The notes: generated by a model not told the origin, from the letters alone. A stretch of DNA of 64,000 nt from Halictus rubicundus (GCF_050948215.1 NC_135153.1:6662058-6726057); one strand, 5' to 3'. Positions 1-11,857 are shown, numbered from the stretch's first letter. Numbers and translations are program-made.

Positions 1-699
1 GGAGTCGAACAACTTTCCATCCTATAATGACACGAAAGTCGCGCGCAAACTTTCGAGTGCTCGAGATTTACGAAATTCATACATGCATACATACGTACAT
101 ACACACGTACAGGCGTGCGAACCGCGTCTTCTCGTTAAACGATCCCGCATAAATCGAACGTTTTTTAAACACGCGACCAGTCGGGAGAAGAGTATCGAAT
201 AATGAATGCGTTCGCAAACTTATCGCCGAAATCGTCGGAAATTACGATTCTCGTTAAACGAACGTCGAATTTCGTTTCGCCTTTTCTTCGATTTTTTTTT
301 CTCGGTTTCGGAACGAGCGCGGCGGTCGCGCGCGTTGTATAATATTCGCCAGCGTTTCCCACAGAGCTGATCACCTTGAAAAATGATATATCGCGTTCTG
401 ATTAATTATCAGCGTGTCCCGAAGAACAAAAAAAGGAAAACTTAAAAACGAGGAAAAAAACAAGGGCCAGCGCGGGGAGTCGTGCTCCTCGTAAATAAAT
501 GCCACGCTCCAAATACACGAATTTATTTTTTGTCGTTACGACACAACAAGTTTTTATAGCGTTCAAAGGGTTATTCATAATCACTGTGGATTTACTACCC
601 GTTCGCCGGGATAATCGTAATTTCTTCCTTATTAATTTCGCGCTGTCACACGCGAACACGCGAGGCGGCTCTGCGATAGAAAAAACCGTGTGCTGTCCA

Positions 700-1992
700 C
701 CATTTTGCAGAAGAACATATTTTTTAAATCCGTTTTTAGCACCGACTTCGATCATGTCAATAGGTACATTTTCATATTTTTGTGTATATTTATTTTCTTA
801 AAAGAGCGTGTAACATTATGAAGACAGTGATCATTTTGCACAAGAACATCTTTTTTTCTATTTATTTTTATCACCGACTTTGATCATTTTCATATTTTTG
901 TGTATTTATTTTGGCAGAAGATCGTGTAACATTATGAAAACATTGATCATTTTGCACAAGAACATATATTTTAAATCTTTTTGTATCGGTGACTTTGATA
1001 ATTTTAACAGGTACATTTTAATATTTTTGTGTACATTTATTGTGGTAAAAAATCGTGTAACATTATGAAGACAGTGATCGTTTTGCACAAGAACATAAAT
1101 CTTTTTGTATCGGTGACTTTGATCATTTTGACAGGTACATTTTCATTTTTTATTTATATTTATTTCGGTAAAGGATCGTGTAACAGTATGAAGACATTGA
1201 TCATTCTGCACAAGAACATATTTTTTAAATCTGTTTTTATCAGTGACTTTGATCATTTTGGCAGGTACATTTTAATGTTTTTGTGCATATTTATTGCGGT
1301 AAAAAATCGTGTAACATTATGAAGACAGTGATCATTTTGCACAAGACCATATCTTTTTAACACTAGAACAACCATGCGCTAAATGTAACTGGCATACATT
1401 GCCTTATAATAACAACAAATACAATTTGTTGGTACCAGTTTTGTTTAAATATCTACTTCGATAGAGAAGTTTATTAAAAAATTTTCTCATAGAAACATAT
1501 TTATAATTTCAATATTTCTAAAATAAAAAATTAGGAGCAAGTAATTTTGACTCATCCCTTGGTTCTAGTGTTAATCTGTTTTTATCATTGACTTTGATTA
1601 TTTCAATACATTTTAATATATACATTAAATATGTGTACATTTTAATATTTTTCTGTATATTTATTGTGGTAAAAAATAGTGTAACATTGTGAAAACAGCG
1701 ATCATTTTGCACAATAACGTATTTTTTAAACCTTTTTATCAGTGACTTTGATCATTTTTACAGGTACATTTTAATATTTTTGTATATATTTGTTTTGGTA
1801 AAAGATCGTGTAACATTGTGAAGACTGCGATCATTTTCCACAAGAACATATTTTTTAAGTCTTTTTTTATCAGTGACTGATCATTTTGACAGGTATATTT
1901 TAATATTTTTGGTGTATATTTATTGCGGCAAAAGACCGTGTAACATTGTGAAGACAGCGATCATTTTGCACAAGAACATTTATTTTTTAATC
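700..1992. repeat. Tandem array, ~116-131 bp unit, about 9 copies
   Basis: The phrase GTGTAACATTATGAAGACAG recurs with minor changes; its TAAC falls near 811, 927, 1058, 1181, 1312, 1682, 1811 and 1941. Each unit also carries TTTGCACAAGAACATA and a block close to GACTTTGATCATTTTGACAG. Spacing is 116-131 bp apart from the gap where a MITE sits (1361-1570). Short frames inside the array are not conserved between units, so it is not coding. Homology begins near 700 with a unit lacking the GTGTAAC block. Confidence 0.93.
1361..1570. mobile_element. TTAA-flanked MITE (piggyBac-like) inside the tandem array
   Basis: TTAA at 1357-1360 is followed by CACTAGAAC, and GTTCTAGTG precedes TTAA at 1571-1574. 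The ends are therefore inverted repeats flanked by a TTAA duplication, the signature of the piggyBac superfamily. The 210-bp body has no coding capacity. Sister monomers of the host array have uninterrupted TTTTTTAAATCTG at the same place, which gives the empty target site. Superfamily assignment is inferred from target site and ends only; no transposase is present. Confidence 0.85.
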
Positions 1993-2817
1993 TGTTCTGT
2001 AACGTGCATTCGTGAGACTATTTTCATTCGGAAAGAAAATCTTCTGCATCTTTTGTTTCGAAACATTCCTGGAATCGTGAAGGGAGATGCTGACTTCTCA
2101 CGTTGATAATTATCGCCGTATCAGGAAGAGAAATAGGGATTGTGTTCTTGCGTGGATGCGAGCTGCAGTTTGCACATTCGTTCGCGCAATTGACGATAAC
2201 GCGTGGAGTGCAATGACAAACGCTGCGCAAAGTGCAGCGTTCGTGCATCAAACAGTCCGCTAACGAGCATAGGCAAGAAGCTTCACGAACATAGTGTATC
2301 GTAATAATAATCTATATCAATAACTCGTTTTATTTTCACTGAAAATATTTCAACAGTAGAACTGTGGATCTTTATGCAAAAGTGCATCGATTGCGAGAAA
2401 CGGGATAGCATTATGCAACAGTATTGCACATTTGTTTCTTCAGTGAATAACTTTAACAAGTTATTACGATTTCTTAAAATCGTCTGGTACTTTCACTATT
2501 TCGTTTGGAATTTTTCATTTGTGTCATAAATGCATAAAAAATTCATCGATTTTGTAATTTCGATGCAATTTCAGATGTTTAACAATGTTAAACGAGCATA
2601 CTATACAAAAATATGATCATCTGTTCATGAATGTTTTATTTTTCCCAGGCTTCTTATTTACCCATGCTATTTACCTTTTTACAAATTAATCCGAATTTGC
2701 ATGAAATGCATTAATAGGAAACGGGACGAACTTGTGGGACAACCTAATATAATTTACTATTGTTACTGGAGTACCGTCAATCGTTTCATTCAATTGCAGA
2801 TAGATATTTTAATACTA

Positions 2818-2998
2818 CAGTAAAGTCTTGATCTAAGCCGAACGGACCTACACGATCTTAGTCATGTGGCATACCCCGCGAGGGACTAAGAAGCTCGAGC
2901 TGCCTCGGTAAAGATGCCGGTCTCAAGAAAATAGTAGCCCTGCACGATCTATGTCACAGCACGGACCCGAGGATTGGACTTAGATCGAGACTTCACTG
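2818..2998. mobile_element. TA-type MITE, family C (181 bp)
   Basis: The left end CAGTAAAGTCTTGATCTAAG is the inverse of the right end, which reads CAGTGAAGTCTCGATCTAAG on the minus strand. The left flank is TA; the right flank is TT. The interior holds CATACCCCGCGAGGGACTAA and GAAGCTCGAG, which are shared with families A and B in this window. Tc1/mariner-type MITE by ends and TA preference; non-coding. Confidence 0.8.
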
Positions 2999-3409
2999 TT
3001 CATTGACATACCATTGTATTTCAATTTGAAAGGGCAACTTAGTATAAACGATGTCCAAAAAACCTGAACTAATCGACCCGCAAAAAGCAGACACGGAAAC
3101 AATTTTTAGAGTGAATTTGCCTGATCCGGGCGAAGAATGCTGCAAAGATATGATCGAGCATTATCAACCGAACGCGGAAGGCAGGCGAAGAATTCGCATA
3201 AATTTCCAAGCGGCGGCGGCGCGAGAAGCGATATTTTCGCGATGGCGGCTAAAAAATCGAACCGGGCGAAAAAAAAAAAAAGAAACGAGAGAAACGAAAG
3301 GGAATGAAAAGAGTTCGTTGCCAGGGCGGCTAAAATGTCGGGATATATTTCGCTCCGGATCTCAATAAAGCAACGGCCGGTCTGTACACTTCCTTCGATC
3401 CTTTCTTTT

Positions 3410-3411
<2 letters not shown>

Positions 3412-3471
<60 letters not shown>
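3412..3471. repeat. (CT)n microsatellite, ~60 bp
   Basis: Almost pure CT dinucleotides. It produces long Ser-Leu and Arg-Glu frames on the two strands, which are artefacts. Confidence 0.98.
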
Positions 3472-3475
<4 letters not shown>

Positions 3476-3964
3476 GTTCGACGAAAAATAATCGGTAATC
3501 CCGGTGCGGAGGGCACTAACGAGAATTAATACCGAGCGGACTGTTTGTTTTGTGACTCGGCAGCCGGGCTTTTAAAGATCCGAGTCGCACATGAGAATCA
3601 GTTCGCGAGACCACGTCTGAATAAATTAAATCCTTTACCAGGAATCCACTAACGATCTGTACCTCTGCCGCTACACATCTCTTAATGCATGCTCTATTGA
3701 CCCCACGATGCCACAAATTTCGACCCCGCCCACGCCATTTCTTCGCCAATGGTCGGCGGCCATTTTTAAAAAATTTTTAACCCGATATTTGAACTCGAAG
3801 TTCACCTACAGACTGTAGACTTCGCAGACTAATTTCGTAGAGTGTAATTTCAAACGATGGAACAATTTAAAGAATTACTACTGGAGTTCTACTATTGACG
3901 GTTGACGGAATAAATTGTTGTTTAACTTCGCGTTAATTTAACATCGAATGACACGAGTATTTAA

Positions 3965-4122
3965 CCCTTTGCACTCGAAGCTACTTTAACTCCAAAACGA
4001 AACATTTCTTCCGACCTATGGTGGTGCAATTTTCTGGTACAATACTGAAGTGTTTCATAATTTATTAAATACAAACAAATTTAATAATGTAAAAAATATT
4101 TTGGATAATGATACAGCAATCT
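3965..4122 (+). mobile_element. TTAA-type element fragment, CCCTTTGCACTCGAA family
   Basis: TTAA at 3961-3964 is followed by CCCTTTGCACTCGAAG and CCAAAACGAAACATTTCTTC, matching the complete element at 29619-29862. Homology runs to about 4122 (AATGATACAGCAAT), where the right terminal repeat should begin but is missing. Confidence 0.75.
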
Positions 4123-4314
4123 TTTGACTTGCAAGTCTTCCTTTGTTAACATTTCTATAATTGAGCTAAATAAATTTGTAAAGTGATATAGCGAAACGTA
4201 ATTGCATAAAATGTTGTTGTTGCAAATTTTAACATTAAAAAGAACTGCTGCTTTCAATTCTAAACGGTGAAGTAATAATTTACTGTATAGAGGATATTTC
4301 ACGAAAGAGGTTAT

Positions 4315-4394
4315 GGGGTATACCCCGCGGTAGTGGGGATATTTCCGCGACGTTAATCATCCACGCCGCGGCGACATATACAGAGAAATCACTG
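4315..4394 (-). mobile_element. Family A MITE end, copy 1
   Basis: GGGGTATACCCCGCGG, then GTAGTGGGGATA, GACGTTAATCATCCA, and the terminal GAGAAATCACTG followed by TA. The same ~80-95 bp unit recurs at 4650, 11471, 47976, 48122, 50214 and 59443. One terminal repeat is visible. Confidence 0.75.
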
Positions 4395-4649
4395 TATTGT
4401 GCTTTTTCTTTCATTTATATGCGTCCGTATAATTAAAAGCCAGGCGTGCCAATACTTTTATTCCCTAATTTTGTGCCCTAAAAATGTCATAAATAAATTG
4501 TATAGGCACATTGTGTGTCTCGAACGAATACAAACGAAAATAATTGAATACACGACTCATCCAGTACAATATTTCCAAAATTTCGGGCAGATCCGAACGA
4601 TTCAAATTTCTATAAAACATTGCTCGGGATGATTGGGGTTGAAAGCGTA

Positions 4650-4700
4650 CGAGCGACGTTTATCATCCAGGCCGTGGCGACATATACAGAGAAATCACTG
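4650..4700 (-). mobile_element. Family A MITE end, copy 2
   Basis: CGACGTTTATCATCCAGGC and CATATACAGAGAAATCACTG followed by TA. It lies in the second unit of the tandem duplication; the GGTATACCCC core is replaced by other sequence. Confidence 0.7.
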
Positions 4701-4926
4701 TATTGTGCTTTCTCTTTCATTTATATGCGTTCGTTCCCTAATTTTGTGCCCCAAAAATATCATAACTAAATTGTATAGGCACATTGCAATCTCGAACGAA
4801 TACAAACGAAAATAATTGAATACACGACTCATCCAGTACAATATTTCCAATATTTCGGGCAGATCCGAGCGATTAAAATTTCTATAAAACATTGCTCGGG
4901 GTGATTGGGGGTTGAAAGCGTACGAG

Positions 4927-7785
4927 GGAAAAATTGCTGGAACCGCGAGTCGTTTTTCTCGTTGCAGGTTCCACGCGTCAGACCAATCGAACAACAGGGC
5001 CGTGTTTACAGTTTGATTGTGTACACCGGTGCAGTCTCGCACCGAGAAACGAATCTGTTGGCGTCCGAAGCGACGATGCAATGGGAACCGCCCGAGGCGT
5101 GTCGGTGCACCCTGCAAAGGCTCTCAATCGCAAGAATGTAAAGGCCAACCGGTCCCGCTCGATTCCGATCACAATTTCGGCCGTACGCGCCCGTAAACTT
5201 CGCTCCCCGGACCTGTATTATTTTTATTATCATAAACATATGTAAAGACCGCTTTACCGTCGACTCTCTTCCACGTTGGCGGGGGCTTTTCGTGTGGGGA
5301 GGTCGAGCAACTCGCGGATTATGGTTGACGGAAGCGAACGGCTTAACCTGAAAATGGTACGTAAAACATGCTTGTTGGCATTGTTGTACGTTCGACGTAA
5401 TTATTATACAATTTATTTTCTTCCAAGAATTTCTTAGGACGAGAGCATTAACCTTGAAAGGACGTCGCGGTCAAAGGTATGCAATAATAATTTGTAGGTT
5501 AGGATTAGGTTAGTTGTCTTCAGTTCGAAATTCTAGGCTAGACTTCCATGCATTTTCATTTGACTGTAGAAAACAGGAATTAAGTAGAAATGTATTTTTC
5601 CGTTTAATTGCTTGGATAAATGCAAATTTAATTTTAAAATAGTGCAACAATATTCTCCCGACGTTTCCACCGCTTTCGTTTGGCCATTTTTGCCGTAAAT
5701 CATCGCGATCTAGCGATTAATTAGCTTTTCGGAAGAAATGTAAAAGTCGGTGGCCATGTAGTACCACCTTTTCCCCCGAGATTCGCAAATCCGTTCCGCT
5801 AGGGGATGAGGAAGGTAGGTGGCGGGTTTCCGCGCTTTAAATGGCAGTGCTTATTACACAGATTGGATTAAAGGTCTGCTATGTCGGGCAGAGTGGTAGG
5901 CGGTGGTTGCGGGAGCGGGACGTTACGGGGGTCGGGGGATAGAAGGTGGTTTAGGTTGAGACAAGAAGAAGGAGGGAAAGGTATGCGGCGGGACGGTGTG
6001 TATGTACGCACGGTACAGCTTACACGTGTGCGTATGTACGTACATACCTGCGAAACCGGCGGCCCACCTTCACAAGGTGATTCACTGCGATCCTGCCGCG
6101 CGCTCTGCTCAGCCATTACGTACTTGCGAATCGTCGCAGAAACGTTCGAGATGCTTCGACATTATACACCACCGATCCCGCTCGACTTTTTAACGGCTAG
6201 ACTCGGCGAAGCCATGATTTTCAACAGCTTTTTCTACACTTCAACCCAGATTTTACCCTCCCAGATTTTCAACTCGAAAGTTACAATTTTTTCAATTTTT
6301 GAAGAGAAATTTTAACCCATTTGCATCATAAGGAAATATGAAAAGAAGGCCATCATCTCTATCGGATCTTATTTCAATAATTCCTCTTCGTGTCAGTGGC
6401 CCAATTTCTTCTTCACTATAATCAGAATTACTACAACAACACCCTCCATTTCTATTTTTGAGCTAACGAATAATGATAGTGACAAATGGATTAAGAAAGT
6501 GGAATTTTATTCTTAGTGGGAACAGACTTTGTAGACCCAAAATACACAACAATCGTACTAAATTCTATCATACCTTATGTTCCCGGATTTTTTGAAAATT
6601 TTGATAAGCCATAAATGCATAAATAGCAAACAATAGAGAACATCGAGCTTCTAGCACACTCCAGCGCACTCTCTGGACTAACACAGCCAAAAATGTACCT
6701 TCACAATCCAATTCCAAAAACCCATACAACAATCCCGAGTTTCCCGGAAAACAAACACCGAAGGAACCCACCAGCTCGCACCCCGAGCATTTCTCAAAAC
6801 AAAGTTCGCCGGCGATAAAATTTCATTAAAATGAATAATTGTCACTTCAGGCGTTCCCCGTCGAACGATCGATCAAACGGCGAGGCTCGTTCGCCGGCGT
6901 AGCGAGGAGATCCTAATCAATCGGCGAGAAGAAAGATCGAGGCCCGAGCAGGCCCGACGCAGGCACGAAATCCCGAAAACTGTACCCCGTGTTAGCCGCA
7001 CCCCGTGACGGCGTATCCCGGACGAGCGTCGATCGAATACCGGGCCGAAACTAATTCCCATCATCAGCCGGCCGGCGTTTCATCACCGGCAAGGTCGCCG
7101 TGGCGGAAAATACCAGGCCAACGACACGATTCGATCATCGCCGGGGCCAGCTAACGCGACGAGAGAAGGTAACTCGAAGAGACAGACGGTTGCTGCCAGC
7201 AGACGGACAAGCAGAAGAACGGTGAGAGAGGGGGGGGGGGAGAGGGGGCATTGGAGAAACCAACATCGAAAGACATCGGGCGCAACAGCAACAATAACAA
7301 CAACAAACGATCAACGCCGAGTGCGAAAGCACGAGCCCGTCCGAGCCGACAATGCGGCAGGTACCTACTCCGCAGGCATTCCATCAAGATGCTATCGAAA
7401 GTGGCCGACCGCGAGAGGGGTGGGGTGACGAGCCCGGGATGGAGGGGGGAAACGGGCCTCGGGCCCGGGGCCCGAAAGCGTGCGACAAAGAGGAGACGCT
7501 CGGGGGAGGGGGAGGCCGCCGAGAGATATTAAAGGATGCTGTGCCGCCGCGCCGCGCCGCGTCCGCGGAGAAGGGGAGGGGAGAGAGGCATCCCATGGCG
7601 CGGTGGGTCCGCAGCCCACGAAGGATCAGAGTCGGCTTGCGCGGCCTGTTCGGGACTCTCGGGGCCCGGGCTCCGTTTCTCCCTCCCGCGCCCCAATCCC
7701 CCCCGCGAACGCCCTAGGAAACGTAACTTTCTGCACGGCGCTGGCCGGCCTGATGTGGCGCGCCAAGGCGCACGCACCATCATTT
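4927..7785. other. No gene recognised; mixed AT-rich and CpG/GC-rich DNA
   Basis: 4927-6850 is AT-rich with a G-rich patch near 5.9 kb. 6850-7785 is GC- and CpG-rich, with long G runs at 7228-7250 and 7441-7530. Many overlapping open frames occur here on both strands, which is expected from GC-rich DNA lacking stops. None shows a known domain. The CpG-rich block could be a promoter or 5' exon region, but I see no direct support for that. Confidence 0.5.
5910..5937 (+). other. G-quadruplex-type motif
   Basis: GGGAGCGGGACGTTACGGGG followed by GTCGGGGG gives four G-runs of three or more, with short loops, in a locally G-rich stretch (5881-5995). Potential structure only; no adjacent gene was recognised. 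Confidence 0.4.
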
Positions 7786-8265
7786 CTTCTCGGGTCCTAT
7801 GGGACCGCAGGATCCAAAGATGCTTCCGATGATTGCCGTTGGAGATGGGACCCAGTTCGATATGTGCGTGCGAAGCTCGGGAAGCTTGAACTGCTGCGTT
7901 TTCAAGCCTCGCGAGCTTCGAATGTTACTCGGAGGATACGTAGCTTCTCTTCTCGGGACCTATGGGTCCTATGGGATCTCAGGATCCGACCAATGTTTTC
8001 GATGGTTGCCATTGGGAATGGGACCCCGTTTGATATGTGCTTGCGGGTCAAGGTGAATTGAGTTTCGGAAGCGACACAGCTTCTTCATCCCCACTTTTTC
8101 TTGGGCCCTATGGGTCCTATGAGACCGTAGGATCTGACGATAGCTCCGATGGTTGTTACTGCAGATGGGGTCCAATTTGAAGCAACGGCGCTTGTTCATT
8201 CCCATTTCCTTTCGGGTCTTGTGGAACTACAGGGCCCTGTGATGCAATTTACACCCACGAAAAAA
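7786..8265 (+). repeat. Decayed direct triplication (~150-170 bp units)
   Basis: Three diverged units share TCTTCTCGGG or a variant, CCTATGGGACC or CCTATGGGTCCTATG, AGGATC, a GATGNTTGCC-like stretch and GATGGGACC(C). The TCCTATG landmarks fall near 7795, 7967 and 8114. Frames of 193, 85 and 251 codons cross parts of the region in different phases, so coding use of the repeat is not supported. Confidence 0.65.
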
Positions 8266-8660
8266 TTCAGGGTAACTTCCCGGGTGCAAGTTCCGTTGGA
8301 ACAGCTATTAGAGCCGATTCGGGAGCTTGCAACACAACGCAAAGTCGAATGGGTACGTCTGTGGCGGTTAGTGTTGGTGCACGCGAGCGTGCCAATCGGT
8401 CGGAACGTGTTTGCCGCGGGGGTGTGTGGGTGTACACGTGGTCTGGTCTGTGCTCTGACCCCAACCTTTCGATTTCGTCTCTCCGTCCGGCTGGTATTCA
8501 CGGAGCGTTGTTGTAGCGGCTGCGGCTTTATGAGGATCAGCCTTAATGGGGGTAGCCGAGGAATTCCTTTGCCTCGTAACCCGCGATTTGCTGCTCGCGA
8601 GGTGGTTGCGTACGTGCGTACAATATCAGCCTCCGAAGAGAATAGCCTCCGTGCTTTATT

Positions 8661-8717
8661 GCTCTCTCTCTCTCTTTCTCTCTCTCTTATTCTCTCTCCC
8701 CGTCTCTCTCTCTTTCT
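8661..8717. repeat. (CT)n microsatellite, interrupted
   Basis: CT dinucleotides with TTT, TAT and CCC interruptions. Confidence 0.95.
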
Positions 8718-8871
8718 TGTTAACCCATCCTCTTTCTGGCTCGAAAGCCCCATCACTGATTCGAAACCGCGATTGTTTATCTCGCCGACGCGTTTTCTGG
8801 CCTTTTCGCGCAAATTGTTTGCTAAATCTCATACAACTATTATGGTTATCGTTGGACCATCGAATTTTATG

Positions 8872-9223
8872 TTAGAGGGACCCATAAGTAATCAATTATT
8901 TTGAAATCTAAAACAAACTTTGTAGTAAAGTCAAATTTTTATTTCTTAATTTATTATATAATCTCCATCATTATCAAGGACAGTTTGCCATCTTTCCTGC
9001 AAATTTTCAGTCCCTCTCTTATAGAAATCCAGGGTTCGTGAAGCAAAATATGACTCAAGGTGCCTCCTTAGATCTTCTACAGAAGTGCATGTTTTATTTC
9101 TTAAATAATGCTCCAGAGATCTGAAAAGATGATAGTCAGAGGGAGCAATATCCCAATGATCGGTACAGAACTAAAGGCAAAACAAATTCTTTGCAAATAA
9201 TTGATTACTTATGGATACCCCTA
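8872..9223 (-). mobile_element. Internally deleted mariner (352 bp)
   Basis: The ends are TTAGAGGGACCCATAAGTAA on the left and, on the minus strand, TTAGGGGTATCCATAAGTAA on the right. They match the termini of the mariner at 46600-47571. The interior keeps only the 3' part of the transposase gene, on the minus strand, joined to the 5' terminal region. It is a deletion derivative that could have been moved only by a transposase made elsewhere. Confidence 0.9.
8946..9154 (-). pseudogene. Mariner transposase, C-terminal fragment
   Basis: About 69 codons in one open frame on the minus strand. It starts at the IAPSDYH motif, which holds the third catalytic Asp of the D,D34D triad, and continues through LRNKT, HLESYFASRTLDFYKRG and LDNDGDYIIN to a TAA stop. 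It matches the C-terminal end of the relic at 46.6-47.6 kb almost residue for residue. The helix-turn-helix region and the first two catalytic Asp are absent, so it cannot be active. Confidence 0.9.
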
Positions 9224-11390
9224 ATATTTAGATTTTTAATGTGTATAAATTTTTGAGAGGTTATGGGGCCAAGTATTGGTAGAAATTGATGTAATCGTAG
9301 TTCGTTTTCAATCTATCGGAATCGTTACCGAAGGGAACATTTTATTTACATAATTACATTTTTATAAACGTTAATAAATATCACAAACGTACTGGCTATT
9401 TTCAGGTTATTCCAAGAACACAAGAATTTATTTATCTGCTTCCCGTATCTGAAATTTGAATGGTAGGTGTCTTTAACATTTATTCGGTGATCGAAGACGT
9501 TCGTCTCGGTATCAAGATCGTCTGTCGCGGCCATCTTGTCAATTCTGGACGCGAGAAGACGCGCGACGCGGACAAAAGGTGCAACGAGCAACAGAACCGA
9601 GCCCGTCAAGAACTGTGTCAGGGTGAAACGTACGACGCAAGGTGTATCGGCCGATTTGTACGAGTCGGCTTTCGTGATCCCGGCGTTTGTGTCGTCTGAG
9701 TTATGATAAAATAAAATGAAGATATCAGCGGCCGAGTGGACACTGCGCGTTGAGAAACGGTGAGAGAGGAATGTGGTCTTCTTCGAGTTCGTTGGACCCG
9801 TTTCCTCTCACCTTTACACCCCTTCTTACTCTCCTAAAATCTCCGAAAAGCACGTTCAACACGTTAAACATCAATCAGCGAACGAAACAATCGAAATACT
9901 ATCGCGAGAACATCAACTTCGCTCTCAGCGCCTTCAGTTCAACCCCTAACCCTTCAACTGTGCCCTTCTGTGTAATAGATAGTATGGTATGACAAAATTG
10001 TGAAAATATTTTTTAAATCTTACTGTATTGCTTTCAGCTCATTAAAATTATTGTTAAAAGAAATTAATGTCTCCGTAGCTTCCGTGTCTTGCAATTAATA
10101 CAATTTTTGTTTCGCATAAAAATCCGCAATCTAGTGACTAGGTACTCAGTTAGTACTCTATTTTGTATATTGGATTTCTAACTAACACGTTATATTCAAT
10201 TTAAATCCGATGTAACTAAATATTCCATTCATTATTTAATTCATCATTTGCTTAACAATGCATTTCCGAATACATTCAGAACAGGTTTCTGTTTCTAGAA
10301 CGATAACAGACATTTTACCGGTAATATTTGTCATCAACATTAAACAATCTTTTACTTCTACATGTAAAATCTTATAAAAAAAAATGACATGGTATAATAT
10401 AAAAGTTTAATTTTCAACTTCTTCGATCCTTGTCTTTTAGGGTCTGCCGTGACCCTGGTACACTAGTTATCAGAAGTTAATTAAAATCGTCTTCCTTAAA
10501 TAATTTTCCCAAAACGTCTGGTAAAATTGGTTGGCGGTTTTAATTCTGTTTTTTCGATTCGGCTAATTTTCCTAATGATTGTCGGGGGAGACAATTTTTT
10601 ATCCGGAGGCAATTAAAGTTTAGCAACCTGCATCGGCTGGTTGATAGTTCGTGCGAGGGGGGGGGGAAGAGAGGACCCGTCGAAATTGCAACATAATCCT
10701 AAAAAAGAAGTCACGATAGAATCCAGTCTGCTGTCCAGCGAGGGTCGCAAATCCCGCGTTTTATTCGCCTCTTTCCAGGTTCTTTTACGCGCCATCGATA
10801 ACCAGCAATTACCCCGTCACGGTTCTGCCCTTAGAACCCCATTTAATAAATTGTCGACTTACTCCGCCGTGGCTAGTCGGAGACGAACGGGAAAGCAATC
10901 GATTTCGCGGTCGATTTAAACGTGAACCGGAGCGTTTGTACACCGAAAGCTGGAACGGATTTTCTGGAGAGAAACGGCGAGAAGGACGGGGACACAACCT
11001 TAATCCTTCGCGACGTTGTGTCCTGGCTTGATACGTTGAAAATTATTGCAATAACTTTTCACTCGTTTATACAGGATCGCCCAGGAGATAGAAAAACATT
11101 TTACGAAAAATTGAATGGTTTCTGGCGATGCGTCGCGTGATGGATGTGACGTCAGAAGTGGGGATATTTCAGAGATTTCAAGGTCATTTTTGTTTTCCTA
11201 AACGGACTTTCAGTGGACGGCACCCTCTTGAAAAATGTGTTTCTATTCCTTTAGTTAGAAAATTATATCTGTTGCAAGATAATTTATTTATTGGACCATA
11301 AATTTTCCATCGAAAATTTAGAAACTTCTCTCGCACCCCCAGGTTAAGAGCTACCGTTATTGTACTATAATACAGTATTTTTACAAAAAA
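9224..11390. other. No gene recognised
   Basis: AT-rich DNA with CpG-containing patches at 9480-9700 and 10620-11000 and a short G run near 10661. Open frames are short and carry no recognised domain. Confidence 0.5.
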
Positions 11391-11470
11391 ACAGCAAAAT
11401 CATCGGAAGAATTAAAGAATACTTTTTCATAAAATTTTTAGAATATTAAAATTAAGGGAGGACGTCAGTA

Positions 11471-11743
11471 CAGCGAATTCTCGATATACAGGGTGTTTTA
11501 CCTAAGTCGACCATCTAAAATATCTCGCTTGTTTTTTATAATAGAAGAAAATTTCAGAGGAAAACATTAGTTATCATATAGCCATCATATAGCGATAATA
11601 AAAATATATCATTCCATTTAAAAAAAACTTCTGTGAAATCTCAAAAACATAACCTTGAACCAATTTTTTGTACTCACGGTAGTGGGGATAATTCCGTGAC
11701 GTTTATCGTCGAAGCCTTGGCGACATATATAGAGAAATCACTG
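11471..11743. mobile_element. Family A MITE with both ends, interrupted
   Basis: TA at 11469-11470 is followed by CAGCGAATTCTCGATATA. The right end is GACATATATAGAGAAATCACTG-like, ending at 11743 and followed by TA. The interior is occupied by a CAGGGTG-family segment (11489-11670), then by the family A core GGTAGTGGGGATAATTCC. This is the only copy here with both terminal repeats and TA on both sides. Confidence 0.8.
11489..11670 (+). mobile_element. CAGGGTG-family (DUF4817-type) terminal segment, nested
   Basis: CAGGGTGTTTTACCTAAGTC, ATCTAAAATATCTCGCTTG, CATATAGCGATAATAAAAAT and CATAACCTTGAA match the long terminal repeats of the element at 38299-39578. It starts 18 bp inside the left end of the family A MITE, directly after a TATA. 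Confidence 0.85.
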
Positions 11744-11857
11744 TATATAACTTCTCACAAAATGGAGCAGCTGTAATGCAAAACAGCAAAATCTCCGGAA
11801 GAATTAAAGAATACTTTTTCATAAAATTTGTAGAATATTAAAATTATGCGAAGACGT

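Larger units (their letters stand above)
4315..4926. repeat. Direct tandem duplication (~306 and ~272 bp units)
   Basis: CACTGTATTGTGCTTT occurs at 4391 and 4697, and ATTGCTCGGG at 4619 and 4891. Between these points the two copies are nearly identical, except that the second lacks about 30 bp (the AATTAAAAGCCAGGCGTG segment). Each unit includes a family A MITE end. Frames in the two copies differ, so no gene is indicated. Confidence 0.9.
11392..11857 (+). repeat. Direct duplicates (~75 bp) flanking a nested MITE
   Basis: CAGCAAAATC, GGAAGAATTAAAGAATAC and TTTTTCATAAAATTT with GTAGAATATTAAAATTA-like sequence occur at 11392-11466 and again at 11788-11857. The two copies are nearly identical and bracket the family A MITE, suggesting a local tandem duplication around the insertion. 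Confidence 0.8.

Noticed and set aside
6315..6460. Possible piggyBac-type end with coding sequence: TTAACCCATTTGCATCATA and a minus-strand frame reading SNSDYSEEEIGPLTRRGI
   Set aside because: No matching opposite end was found, and the frame runs toward the supposed terminus in the wrong sense for an acidic N-terminal region. Too weak to list.
7480..8061. 193-codon plus-strand frame
   Set aside because: GC-rich region with frames open on both strands, crossing a decayed triplication in changing phase.
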